The position numbers and the translations under genes are program-made. Shown here piece by piece: positions 33,101 through 40,054 of a DNA stretch of 42,543 bases; position 1 is the first letter of the stretch, and the number at the start of each line of letters is the position of its first letter. The notes beneath the pieces were generated by a model, which ran no database searches, was not told the origin of the DNA, and was given only the letters and a program-made list of their open reading frames with translations. Location of the stretch: NCBI GenBank assembly GCA_035544675.1, contig DATKCA010000039.1:1-42543 (forward strand), read 5' to 3'. Source of the DNA: DATKCA01 sp035544675 (GTDB taxonomy: Bacteria > Acidobacteriota > Thermoanaerobaculia > Gp7-AA8).

Positions 33101-33998
33101 GGCCGGGCGCGACGTCGCCGTCTGCATTCTCGGCGAATCGGGCACGGGAAAAGAACTGGTGGCCCGAGCCATTCAACGGGCCTCCGCGCGAAGGACGAAG
33201 CCGTTCATGCCGGTCAACTGCGCGGCCCTTCCGGAGACTCTGATCGAGAGCGAGCTCTTCGGACACGTGCGAGGCGCGTTCACCGGTGCCGACCGCGATC
33301 GCGCCGGTCTCATCGAGACGACCGACGGCGGCACGCTCTTCCTGGACGAGATCGGAGAGCTGCCGCTGATCGCCCAGGCCAAGCTGCTTCGCTTTCTCCA
33401 GGACGGCGAGTTTCGCCGCGTCGGCGAAGCGGTCAGTCGCAGCGCCGACGTGCGCATCATCAGCGCCACCAACTGCAAGCTCGAAGGCGCAGTGGAGAAT
33501 GGATCGTTTCGGGAGGACCTCTATTACCGGCTCCGTGGCGTCGAGATCGAGCTTCCCGCGCTGCGCGAGCGCGGCAATGACTTGCTGCTGCTCGCCCATC
33601 ATTTCCTGGCGGAGGAACGGAGCAGGCATCGGTCAGGCCCGGCGGCCCTCTCTTCCGAGGTGGAATCGGTATTCAGGGCGTACCGGTGGCCGGGGAATGT
33701 GCGCGAGCTGCAGAACACGATCCGCGCCGCGCACGCCATGGCCGGCGACGGACGCGAGGTAGAGCTCGAGCACCTCCCCGCGCGGGTGCGGAACTGCGTG
33801 GTGGTCCGGGCATCGGCCGGCTCCTACCAGGATGCAGTGACCCGGTTCCGGCGCGACCTGATCGAGAAGTCCCTGCTCGAGGCCGCCGGCAACCAGAACC
33901 GGGCCGCCGCCCTGCTCAACATCTCCCGCCAGGCACTCGCCTACCAGATTCGTGAACTGGGCATCATGGTGAAGAAGGCTTCCCTGCCGCGCTTGTGA
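30120..33998 (+). CDS. Sigma-54 activator with degenerate STAND-like and TPR sensor region
   Basis: A 1292-residue transcription activator. Residues 1-230 are not recognised. At about 225-320 the order of strands resembles a STAND/MalT-type ATPase: AIVVVRPDEQLDPASRSVV matches a Walker B-type region (DDxxWADxxS), but I find no Walker A upstream, so nucleotide binding there is probably lost. Residues about 400-790 are TPR-like helical repeats. About 830-980 is an unassigned, possibly GAF-like part. The AAA+ domain (about 983-1215) is intact: Walker A GESGTGKE (1005-1012), the sigma-54 contact loop GAFTGA (1052-1057), Walker B LFLDEIGELP (D1076) and RWPGNVRELQN. A Fis-type helix-turn-helix ends it (NQNRAAALLNISRQALAYQI). 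No receiver domain is present, so the signal probably enters through the TPR region. Target genes unknown. Confidence 0.88.
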   Translation: MSMRGAPRRGSGAVQVSLNDFSWSRFAVATLRHCSLPWADGVTAEWEIPAIALGAPNDLGARDRLSLVAQFAAHQAFLQFAGIGEGAFDPQEWVVVRKRGQDCRLVRVAAAGGDSGLLLSLGTVMEEFARAIAAPALDVFRQPWWRAEAVYAEVAQRLRSDVAADLRWMRKAAAGEVVAPGASALRQIWTQRSGRHVYRESAVAESLAAMAAIDDAVRVVFIGTRFPARRYSALETLDTSLVSSTAGEAAVAQRVSTLLESQRAIVVVRPDEQLDPASRSVVDITARLGTATWLIHAPDDSLGSSRYFALSARMGGQSQLETRLKAESEPRKWLESFVASDAYDRYLDSAKVPPAASNFSGVPEPKRSLIAAVALLGSCIPREVAARFVKECLIDQPLEQLLVDGVCGMDGEAFFFQSDDIRAECAAHIPSASRPALFRAAAALCEPERAALLLFEAGDRDRAFELLERVVWSDPEEIVAKLLPLRSVPPPLAGTLATALIECGRYREAAEVDHAGEGIQARVDRRRGEYTTALSRLERKTGRDFTAQRLLCELLRLAHRFDDAAAAASALRPHTVEEELGKSYEQALIALERGDPPDTLWLVPGEYHSLRFETYRALRTDDFDSAAAFAGDAVLAARSTIERIDAWLDRVFTSFSAGRWSETRTLALEALTVIDDAPGDRAAAAILYTLAYLAADDAQWRVAEHLISRLRQHYGGSDRDERLAEANLLEAHLDFCRGRFAEAHRCASAVLEVPKLAPQIREAAALIVDEIEWIRGREVPPRSSGDCGNRELERRRSILLNRRAGARVDLEHTSPASRSEELQLFRAAVAAGRQDLATSIAADLDLTMERLPEASKTDELTVLSIAATSRFPYQSDVFGDRRWCFASRNRLGHWSATGSLQIGNEELDAIALSGGTDWLSISDRELLFFEGAGTWSDVSQRALRATFALHAEAARLRRLVDAGEGETNPRKAGSHDIVGESAAIREVFHLIDRVAGRDVAVCILGESGTGKELVARAIQRASARRTKPFMPVNCAALPETLIESELFGHVRGAFTGADRDRAGLIETTDGGTLFLDEIGELPLIAQAKLLRFLQDGEFRRVGEAVSRSADVRIISATNCKLEGAVENGSFREDLYYRLRGVEIELPALRERGNDLLLLAHHFLAEERSRHRSGPAALSSEVESVFRAYRWPGNVRELQNTIRAAHAMAGDGREVELEHLPARVRNCVVVRASAGSYQDAVTRFRRDLIEKSLLEAAGNQNRAAALLNISRQALAYQIRELGIMVKKASLPRL

Positions 33999-34059
33999 CG
34001 TTTCTCCAAAGTGCGTGTGCCGAAGCACCCTTCGTTTCGTGCCACTCGGAGAACACCCG

Positions 34060-34065
34060 TAGAAT
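34060..34065 (+). promoter_or_regulatory. Possible -10 box of the tandem aspartyl protease gene
   Basis: TAGAAT, with 15 bases between it and ATG 34081. The predicted leader would be about 8-9 nt, too short for a normal Shine-Dalgarno site, and none is visible. Confidence 0.35.
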
Positions 34066-34080
34066 TCCGGACACCCGGCC

Positions 34081-35394
34081 ATGTCCCCTCGTCACGCCAT
34101 CGTGTTCGCCGCTCTGATCCTCTGCGCCACACGCTGCGCGCTCTACACGGACGTCACGATTCAGCCACTGATCGTCTCTCCCGAGAAGATCGAGCGGGGC
34201 GCGGACATCCACTCCATGCTTCGGAAGGCCGACTACCTTCGCGCGGTGGGGATGGCCTCCAGCATCGAGGCGCGCCAGCGCCCGAACGCGACGGACCTGC
34301 TGGCGCTGGGGACCGCCGAGCTGGCGTCGGCTCGCTTCGACTCCGCGCGCAAACACCTGCGCACCGCTCTCGACCTCAGTCCAGACCGGCAGACCTACGC
34401 CGAGATCGCGTGGGCGCTCTCGCAGATCGAGTACCTCACCAACAGCTATGCCACGAGTCTGGAGTGGGCCAGGCTCGCCTCACAGTCCGGATTGACCGTG
34501 CTGCAATGGCACCTCGAGTATCTGGAGGCGATGTCGAGTGTGCCGGCATACCGCTTCGGCGGAATGCCGAGCGACGAGATCCAGCTCTTCATCGGACGGC
34601 CCGACGTCCCCCGCGTGAACGTCCGCATCAACAGGGAGGGCGAGCCGCACAGCGCCGTCATCGATTCCGGCGCGGTGCTGTCGATCATGTCCGAGCGGCT
34701 CGCGGCGACGACGAGCATCCGGATCCTTCCCATCGGCAGAGGGACGTTCTACGGCCTCCTCGGCGAGCCGATCCTCGTCCGCTTCGGCCTGCTCGACTCT
34801 CTGGAGCTCGGGGCGGTGGTCGTTGAGAACGTTCCGGTCGCGATCATGCCCGACGAGAAGATGCGGTTCGTCGTACGCGACCGCAAGGAATTCCACATCG
34901 ACCTGCTCCTCGGCGCCAACCTGCTCAAGGAGTTCCGGATGGAGTTGAACTTCTCGCGCAATCGCGCCACGTTCACGCGCCTCACGTCGCGTGATCGCAA
35001 CCCGGCACCCGATCAGAATCTGTTCTTCGACAACTTCCGTCCGCACGTCCGCGGCACCGTCAATCGCCATGGCTGGTTTCTCTTCGTGATCGACACCGGC
35101 TCGGAGGTGACGTACCTCAACGAGGCCCAGATGTCGCGACTGCCGATCAACTCCTTCGCTCCGCGCGTGCACAGCGCCACGCTCCAGGGTCTGGGCGGCG
35201 CAAAGAAACGCGGCGCCAAGATCGAGAACGTGGAGCTCGGCTTCGATCGCTGGGCGGGCGTTTTTCGCACCATCCCGATGTACTCAGCGGGCGAGCATGA
35301 CCGGAGCATCGGGATCATCGGCCAGAACTTCCTGCAGAAGTTCAACGTGGTGATGGACTTCGGAACGATGAGATTGAACCTGTCGAGACGGTGA
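34081..35394 (+). CDS. Exported protein with two retropepsin-like aspartyl protease domains
   Basis: A 437-residue protein. A signal sequence (HAIVFAALILCATRCA) precedes TPR-like helices at about 45-160 (ADYLRAVGMASSIEA, LLALGTAELASARFDSARKH). Two retropepsin-like domains follow in tandem. The first has AVIDSGAVLSIMS (D195) and LLLGANLLKEF. The second has FVIDTGSEVTYLN (D338) and GIIGQNFLQKF. Each domain carries one D-(S/T)-G and one hydrophobic flap-side motif, so a single chain could build the two-aspartate site that viral retropepsins build from a dimer. The DSG of the first half may alter activity. The gene follows the sigma-54 activator on the same strand, 82 nt downstream. A repeat element starts on the base after its stop codon. 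Confidence 0.82.
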   Translation: MSPRHAIVFAALILCATRCALYTDVTIQPLIVSPEKIERGADIHSMLRKADYLRAVGMASSIEARQRPNATDLLALGTAELASARFDSARKHLRTALDLSPDRQTYAEIAWALSQIEYLTNSYATSLEWARLASQSGLTVLQWHLEYLEAMSSVPAYRFGGMPSDEIQLFIGRPDVPRVNVRINREGEPHSAVIDSGAVLSIMSERLAATTSIRILPIGRGTFYGLLGEPILVRFGLLDSLELGAVVVENVPVAIMPDEKMRFVVRDRKEFHIDLLLGANLLKEFRMELNFSRNRATFTRLTSRDRNPAPDQNLFFDNFRPHVRGTVNRHGWFLFVIDTGSEVTYLNEAQMSRLPINSFAPRVHSATLQGLGGAKKRGAKIENVELGFDRWAGVFRTIPMYSAGEHDRSIGIIGQNFLQKFNVVMDFGTMRLNLSRR

Positions 35395-35463
35395 GTGGAG
35401 CGCCGCCGGCCGGGCGGTGGAGCGCCGCCGACCCGGCGGCCGCTGAGTCAGCGGCGCTCCACC
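35395..35463. repeat. Compound TGGAGCGCCG-family element between convergent genes
   Basis: Two direct copies of GTGGAGCGCCGCCG (from 35395 and 35417) followed by an inverted copy; GGTGGAGCGCCGC (35416-35428) pairs with GCGGCGCTCCACC (35451-35463). It starts on the base after the TGA of the protease gene and runs into the glmU stop region, so it could act as a shared 3'-end structure. Confidence 0.75.
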
Positions 35464-36872
35464 TATTTCTTCTTCTTGCTGGCCTTCATCTCTTCGCGGC
35501 GCCTGGCCGCCCATCCTTCGATCACCCTCTGCGGCGTCCGGCTCAGGGCGAGGGCGTCGGGGGGGACGTCCTTGGTGATCGTCGAGCCTGCGCCGACGTA
35601 GGCGCCGCGGCCGACGCGCACCGGTGCCACGAGCTGGGTGTCCGATCCGATGAAGACGCCGTCCTCGAGGATCGTCGTGTTCTTGTTCACGCCGTCGTAG
35701 TTGCACGTGATCGTGCCCGCGCCGATGTTGACGTCCGCGCCCACCTCGGCATCGCCGATGTAGGAGAGGTGTGAGGCCTTCGCTCCTTCGCCGAACACGG
35801 CCTTCTTCGTCTCGACGAAGTTTCCGACCTTCACGTGACGGCCGAGCCTCGTTCCGGGACGGAGATGCGCATACGGTCCGACCGAAGCCTCATCCGCGAT
35901 GTCGGCATCCTCGGCCACGGTGCCGGTCTTGACGTGCACGTTGTTCCCGATGCGGACGTTCTGAAGATGAACGCCCGGCTCGATGACGCAGCCGCCGCCG
36001 ATGCTCGTCGAACCTTCCAGCGTCACGAAGGGGTAGACGACGGTGTCGGGCCCGATCGTCACGGTCGAGTCGATGACGACCGTCCCGGGATTGCGGAACG
36101 TCACCCCTTCGGTCATGAGGCGGTCCACGACGCGCCGCTGGATCTCGGCGTCGACCGCGGCCAGATCGGAGCGCGAGTTCACGCCCAGGGCTTCCACAGG
36201 ATCGTCGACGACGAGGGCGCCGACGAGCTGTCCCTTCCCGCGCAGCACCTCCAGGAGATCGGTCAGGTAGTACTCACCCTGGGTGTTCTCGTTCAAGAGG
36301 CCGCGCAGGTTGTCGAAGAGATATCGCGCGTCGAACAGATAGATCCCCGCGTTCACCTCGTCGATGCGTTTCTCGTCCGGCGTCGCGTCTTTGGCCTCGA
36401 CGATCCTGGCCACAGTGCCGCTCTTCTCACGCACGATGCGGCCGTACAGGCCGGGATCGGGAAGCTTCATCGTGAGAAGGGTCAGCGCGTTGCCGGATCG
36501 ATCGTGCTCCTCCACGAGGCTCTTCAGCGTCTCCGGCCGCGTGAGGGGCACGTCGCCGGACAGAACCAGCACACGCTTTCCCGTCGTGCCGCCGCTCTCC
36601 AGAAGCTGCGCCGCCTGCAGGACGGCGTGACCGGTGCCGAGCTGCTGCTCCTGAACGGCGTAGCGCGCGCGCCCGCCCACCGCCTTCTGCACTTCTTCGC
36701 GCTGGTGGCCGATCACCAGGACCGGCGGCGTGTCGCTCAGGCCTGCCGCGAGGTCGAGCACGTAGTCGACGATCGGCCTGCCGGCGGCCCGGTGCAGGAT
36801 CTTGATCGTGGACGATTTCATGCGGGTGCCCAGACCCGCTGCCAGAATGACGACTTCGAGGTTCCTGGTCAT
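35463..36872 (-). CDS. glmU: Bifunctional UDP-GlcNAc pyrophosphorylase / GlcN-1-P acetyltransferase
   Basis: A cytosolic enzyme of 469 residues making UDP-GlcNAc from glucosamine 1-phosphate, the last two steps before peptidoglycan synthesis. The N-terminal uridyltransferase has LAAGLGTRMKS (about 11-21), VLSGDVPL and EVNAGIY. The C-terminal part is a left-handed beta helix of hexapeptide repeats (TIGPDTVVYPFVTLEG, RIGNNVHVKTGTV, GADVNIGAGTITCNYDG), the last being the acetyl-CoA site. It ends in a basic tail KASKKKK. ATG 36872 lies 2 nt after the yvcK stop; the same frame is open far upstream but only shadows yvcK. Its product is the ligand bound by YvcK-family proteins, so the pairing is meaningful. 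Confidence 0.96.
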   Translation of the reverse strand: MTRNLEVVILAAGLGTRMKSSTIKILHRAAGRPIVDYVLDLAAGLSDTPPVLVIGHQREEVQKAVGGRARYAVQEQQLGTGHAVLQAAQLLESGGTTGKRVLVLSGDVPLTRPETLKSLVEEHDRSGNALTLLTMKLPDPGLYGRIVREKSGTVARIVEAKDATPDEKRIDEVNAGIYLFDARYLFDNLRGLLNENTQGEYYLTDLLEVLRGKGQLVGALVVDDPVEALGVNSRSDLAAVDAEIQRRVVDRLMTEGVTFRNPGTVVIDSTVTIGPDTVVYPFVTLEGSTSIGGGCVIEPGVHLQNVRIGNNVHVKTGTVAEDADIADEASVGPYAHLRPGTRLGRHVKVGNFVETKKAVFGEGAKASHLSYIGDAEVGADVNIGAGTITCNYDGVNKNTTILEDGVFIGSDTQLVAPVRVGRGAYVGAGSTITKDVPPDALALSRTPQRVIEGWAARRREEMKASKKKK

Positions 36873-36874
36873 CG

Positions 36875-37921
36875 TTACCCTTCGTGCCTTCGCATCCGCT
36901 CCAGCGTGCGGCCGTAGCGGTCGTAGAGGCGGAAGATCGTGTCCGCCAGCGCGGCGGAATCGTGCCGGACGTAGTTCGCCTCTGCAATGATGTCGCCGAA
37001 GAACGGGGTGACGCCGAGGTCGCGCACGGCGTGGATGTCGAACTGCACGGGAAACTGGTTCTGCGCCCCGTAGGTCTCCAGAATCGACGCCGACGGTTTC
37101 CGGCCGTTCATCACCATCACGTCCAGCACCAGCCCGGCGTGCTCCACGATCGCGCTGAGATGATCCTCGGCCGCATACCCGTCGGTCTCGCCCGGCTGGG
37201 TCATGACGTTGCAGATGTACACGCGCAGTGCCTTCGCGGACCGGATGGCGTCGGCGATCTTCTTGATGGCGAGGTTCGGCAGGACGGACGTGTAGAGCGA
37301 GCCGGGGCCGACCAGGATGAGGTCGGCGGCTGCCAGAGCGGCCAGCGCGCGCTCGGGTGGCTCGGCATCTGGCGGATCGATTCCGAGGTGAACGATGCGC
37401 GCGTGGCGGATCACGCTGGGCGGGGTCTGGCCGATCGGCGACCCGCTGATCTCGACCTCGCCGATCAGTTGCGAGCCGTCGGCGAGGGTGGCTCGCAGCC
37501 GGATGTCGGAGAGCGTCGACGGGATGATCTCGCCGCGAATGGCCAGAACTTCCGAGGCGGCCAGGACGGCGTGGTCGAAGCCGCCCGTGATGTCGGTCAT
37601 CGCCGTGAGCAGCAGGTTGCCGAGGGAGTGGCCTTTCAGCGCCGAGTCGGTATCGAAGCGATAGTTGAAGATCCGCGAGAGGAGCTGCTCCTCCTCGGCC
37701 AGCGCGACGATGCAGTTGCGGATGTCGCCGGGCGGCAGCATCCCGAACTCCTTGCGCAGCACCCCGGAGCTGCCCCCCTCGTCGGTCACAGTCACGATGG
37801 CGGTGAGGTGACCGATCGACCACGCCCCTTCCGCGTTGACGAACGTCTTCAAGCCGCGGAGCAGGGTCGACAGACCGGTGCCGCCGCCGATGGTGACGAT
37901 GTTCAGGCCGGGGTGGCGCAC
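36875..37921 (-). CDS. yvcK: YvcK/GlmR-family UDP-GlcNAc-binding protein
   Basis: A Rossmann-type protein of 348 residues in the CofD/YvcK family, known in Firmicutes to bind UDP-GlcNAc and tune cell-wall precursor flux. Motifs: NIVTIGGGTGLSTLLRGLK at the start, VTVTDEGGSSGVLRKEFGM, LPPGDIRNC, HSLGNLLL, LILVGPGSLYTSVLPNL and NVMTQPGETDGY. GTG 37921 is preferred: it stands 6 nt after a TACAAT box and directly before the conserved strand. ATG 38002 would give 375 residues and overlap the preceding gene by 44 nt, and the extra residues look non-conserved. glmU follows after 2 nt, so the two are surely co-translated. Confidence 0.9.
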   Translation of the reverse strand: MRHPGLNIVTIGGGTGLSTLLRGLKTFVNAEGAWSIGHLTAIVTVTDEGGSSGVLRKEFGMLPPGDIRNCIVALAEEEQLLSRIFNYRFDTDSALKGHSLGNLLLTAMTDITGGFDHAVLAASEVLAIRGEIIPSTLSDIRLRATLADGSQLIGEVEISGSPIGQTPPSVIRHARIVHLGIDPPDAEPPERALAALAAADLILVGPGSLYTSVLPNLAIKKIADAIRSAKALRVYICNVMTQPGETDGYAAEDHLSAIVEHAGLVLDVMVMNGRKPSASILETYGAQNQFPVQFDIHAVRDLGVTPFFGDIIAEANYVRHDSAALADTIFRLYDRYGRTLERMRRHEG

Positions 37922-37927
37922 GGTTGG

Positions 37928-37933
37928 ATTGTA
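37928..37933 (-). promoter_or_regulatory. Possible -10 box of yvcK-glmU (leaderless)
   Basis: TACAAT on the minus strand, six bases before GTG 37921. Transcription would start at or next to the GTG, implying a leaderless message. It lies between the preceding gene stop and yvcK. Confidence 0.35.
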
Positions 37934-37958
37934 GATCGTAGGAGACCAGGGCCTGCGA

Positions 37959-38948
37959 TCACGGGTGGATCTGCGACCTGCTCTCCACCAGCCGTCCGAC
38001 ATGGTGGCGCAGGACTCCGAGGAGCGTGAACTCGGATGTGACGCGGCTCTGGCGCTCGCTCTCCCCCTGAAACAGCTCGCTCATCGTGTGGGCGCGCTCG
38101 CGGTACCACGCCTCGCTGACGTCGCGGTGCACCCGCTTCTCCTCGAGCACCGCCAGGATGTGCTCGCGGTCGATGATCTCGGGGTGGTGGTTGACGCCGA
38201 GGACTCGGGGCATGCCGGTGTCGGGATCGCGCGCCAGCTCGATCATGGTGACCGCATTTTCGTGAGTGGCGTCGAACGCCAGGGCCACCGCCGAGCCGCG
38301 CCGTTCGAGATCGAGGTCGAAGAGCCTGTTGTCCACGACGCGGAAGGTGCGGCCATCCTGCAGCGAGCGCGAGAACCGCGAGAACCACGGATGCGACGCC
38401 CCTTCGCCCGACAGCACGTTCATCGGCATCCCGCTGCTCTTCTGCGGGCGCATCTGCGGCGTGGCCACGCCGGACCAGCGGCAAAGGAGGCCGAACGAGT
38501 GGCAGACGGCGACGAGCGCGGCGCGCGGATTCCCGTGGATCGACTCGAACAGGCGGAAGAGCGGCTTCTCCCACGCCGGGTCTTCCTTGATTCCCTGCGC
38601 CCACGGCTGCACGCCGTCGTTGCGGCGGGGGTCGAGATGCCCGGGGCCGCCGGTGCCGAGGTACAGCGAGAAGCGGCCGTTGGGCGCCTCGGGGAGCTGG
38701 AAGCGGCGGCGCACGTCGTACGAGATGACGCGCACCGTCAACCCGGCCGTGGTGAGGGCGGGGCGGTATTCCTCCGCCGCCTCGACCACGGCGTGGACGA
38801 GCGCGTCATGGCCGACGTTGGGCCACGAGTGGTTCATGTCGAGCACGGCGACGTCGATCCGGGCCGGATCGGCCGGCGGAACCGAGCCGTCGTCGATGCG
38901 GACGTACTCGTGGAAGTCGGACTGCTGGTGGATATCGCGACGGTGCAT
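37959..38948 (-). CDS. Class I glutamine amidotransferase-like protein of the amidoligase cluster
   Basis: A 329-residue cytosolic protein with a class I glutamine amidotransferase-like fold. It opens IDVAVLDMNHSW (about 31-42), has the nucleophile elbow ALVAVCHSFGLL (C149) and ends the catalytic part with VNHHPEIID (H255, E257), so the Cys-His-Glu triad is complete. The glycine usually before the cysteine is valine here, so it is a divergent member. A C-terminal helical extension (about 262-329: LAVLEEKRVHRDVSEAW) is outside the usual domain. It may supply ammonia or act as an amidase on the product of the ligases encoded just upstream. It starts 2 nt after the GCS2 stop and is the last gene of a three-gene unit. 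Confidence 0.75.
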   Translation of the reverse strand: MHRRDIHQQSDFHEYVRIDDGSVPPADPARIDVAVLDMNHSWPNVGHDALVHAVVEAAEEYRPALTTAGLTVRVISYDVRRRFQLPEAPNGRFSLYLGTGGPGHLDPRRNDGVQPWAQGIKEDPAWEKPLFRLFESIHGNPRAALVAVCHSFGLLCRWSGVATPQMRPQKSSGMPMNVLSGEGASHPWFSRFSRSLQDGRTFRVVDNRLFDLDLERRGSAVALAFDATHENAVTMIELARDPDTGMPRVLGVNHHPEIIDREHILAVLEEKRVHRDVSEAWYRERAHTMSELFQGESERQSRVTSEFTLLGVLRHHVGRLVESRSQIHP

Positions 38949-38950
38949 GC

Positions 38951-40054
38951 TCAGACGCCGTGCTCGGTCTCTCTCACGATGTAGTCAACGACGTCCCGAA
39001 GGTCCTTTCTTTCCTCGTACGCGGCGAGCTGCCGGTCGGCGCCGGGCTTCTGTTTGATGATCTCGCGGGCGTAGTAGACCTCCTTGCGCGAGCCGAGCTC
39101 ATCCACGACATCGTCCACGAACTCGAGCAGCTCGTCCAGAAGCATCTCGAAAGGCACTTCACGACCCTTGCCGAAGTCGATGAGCTGCGCGTCGATGCCG
39201 AACCGCGCCGCGCGCGCCTTGTTCTCGTTGATCAACGAGCGGCGATAGAGCCGCCAGCTCATGTTGGCGCTGTAGATCTTCCAGAGCTTCCTGGTCAGGG
39301 CCTGGAACATGGCGGCGAAGCAGATGGTCTCGTCGATCCGCATCGGCACGTCGCAGATCCGGTACTCCAGCGTCGGGAAGAACGGGTGAGGCCGAACGTC
39401 CCACCAGATCTTCTTCGCGTTGTCGATGCAGTTGGTCTTGATGAGGAGGTTGACGTGCTCCTCGAACTCGGAATGGGAACGGAAGTAGTCCGGCAGCCCG
39501 GTCCGCGGAAAGCGCTCGAAGACCTTGGCGCGATAGCTCTTCCAACCGGTGTTGTGCGCGCACCAGAACGGCGAGTTGACCGACAGCGCGAAGATGTGCG
39601 GCAGGAAGTAGCGCGCCGCGTTCATGATCTGGATGCGCGTCTCCAGGTCTTCGACGGCCACGTGCACGTGCAGTCCGAAGATGAGGTTCGCGCGCGCCAC
39701 CATCTGCAGGTCGTACACGATCTGGTCGTAGCGGTCGGACGGCGTGATGGGGACGTTGGCCCAGTGCGAGATGGGATGCGTCCCCGACGCGGCGATGCGC
39801 AGGCCGCTCTCGCGGGTCAGGCGGATGATCTCGCCGCGAAGCCGTGTGACCTCGCGCCGGGCGTGAGCGACGTCGCGGCAGATCGGAGTGCCGACCTCGA
39901 TGACCGGGTCGTGCATCTCCCGCTTGATCTCGTCCTTGAGCCGCTTCTCCCCCTCGGCGAACATCTCCTGGATATGGGACTTGAGCTCACGCGTGGCCGG
40001 ATCGATGATCTGGAACTCTTCCTCGATGCCCAGCGTGAAGGAGGGGGCGGTCAT
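38951..40054 (-). CDS. GCS2-family carboxylate-amine ligase
   Basis: An ATP-dependent ligase of 367 residues, glutamate-cysteine ligase 2 type (YbdK-like, COG2170). The Mg/ATP motif TLGIEEEFQIID (E11-E13) is at the start. RIAASGTHPISHW, FGLHVHVAVED and RYFLPHIFALSVNSPFW are standard family stretches, and TLEYRICDVPMRIDE carries further acidic ligands. It should couple a carboxylate (often glutamate-like) to an amine by way of an acyl phosphate. The substrates are not predictable. EgtA of ergothioneine synthesis belongs to the same superfamily, but no egtB or egtD homologue is present. Its ATG overlaps the ATP-grasp stop (ATGA), and the GATase-like gene follows after 2 nt. Confidence 0.9.
   Translation of the reverse strand: MTAPSFTLGIEEEFQIIDPATRELKSHIQEMFAEGEKRLKDEIKREMHDPVIEVGTPICRDVAHARREVTRLRGEIIRLTRESGLRIAASGTHPISHWANVPITPSDRYDQIVYDLQMVARANLIFGLHVHVAVEDLETRIQIMNAARYFLPHIFALSVNSPFWCAHNTGWKSYRAKVFERFPRTGLPDYFRSHSEFEEHVNLLIKTNCIDNAKKIWWDVRPHPFFPTLEYRICDVPMRIDETICFAAMFQALTRKLWKIYSANMSWRLYRRSLINENKARAARFGIDAQLIDFGKGREVPFEMLLDELLEFVDDVVDELGSRKEVYYAREIIKQKPGADRQLAAYEERKDLRDVVDYIVRETEHGV

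Noticed and set aside
35463..37823. A 786-codon open frame ending in GlmU
   Set aside because: The first 317 codons shadow yvcK; the recognisable GlmU starts at ATG 36872.
37959..38948. Annotation as N-formylglutamate amidohydrolase
   Set aside because: The Cys-His-Glu arrangement (C149, H255, E257) fits a class I glutamine amidotransferase fold and not the zinc-dependent amidohydrolase.
38951..40054. GCS2 protein as EgtA of ergothioneine synthesis
   Set aside because: No egtB, egtC or egtD homologue accompanies it; the neighbours are ATP-grasp, GATase-like and esterase.
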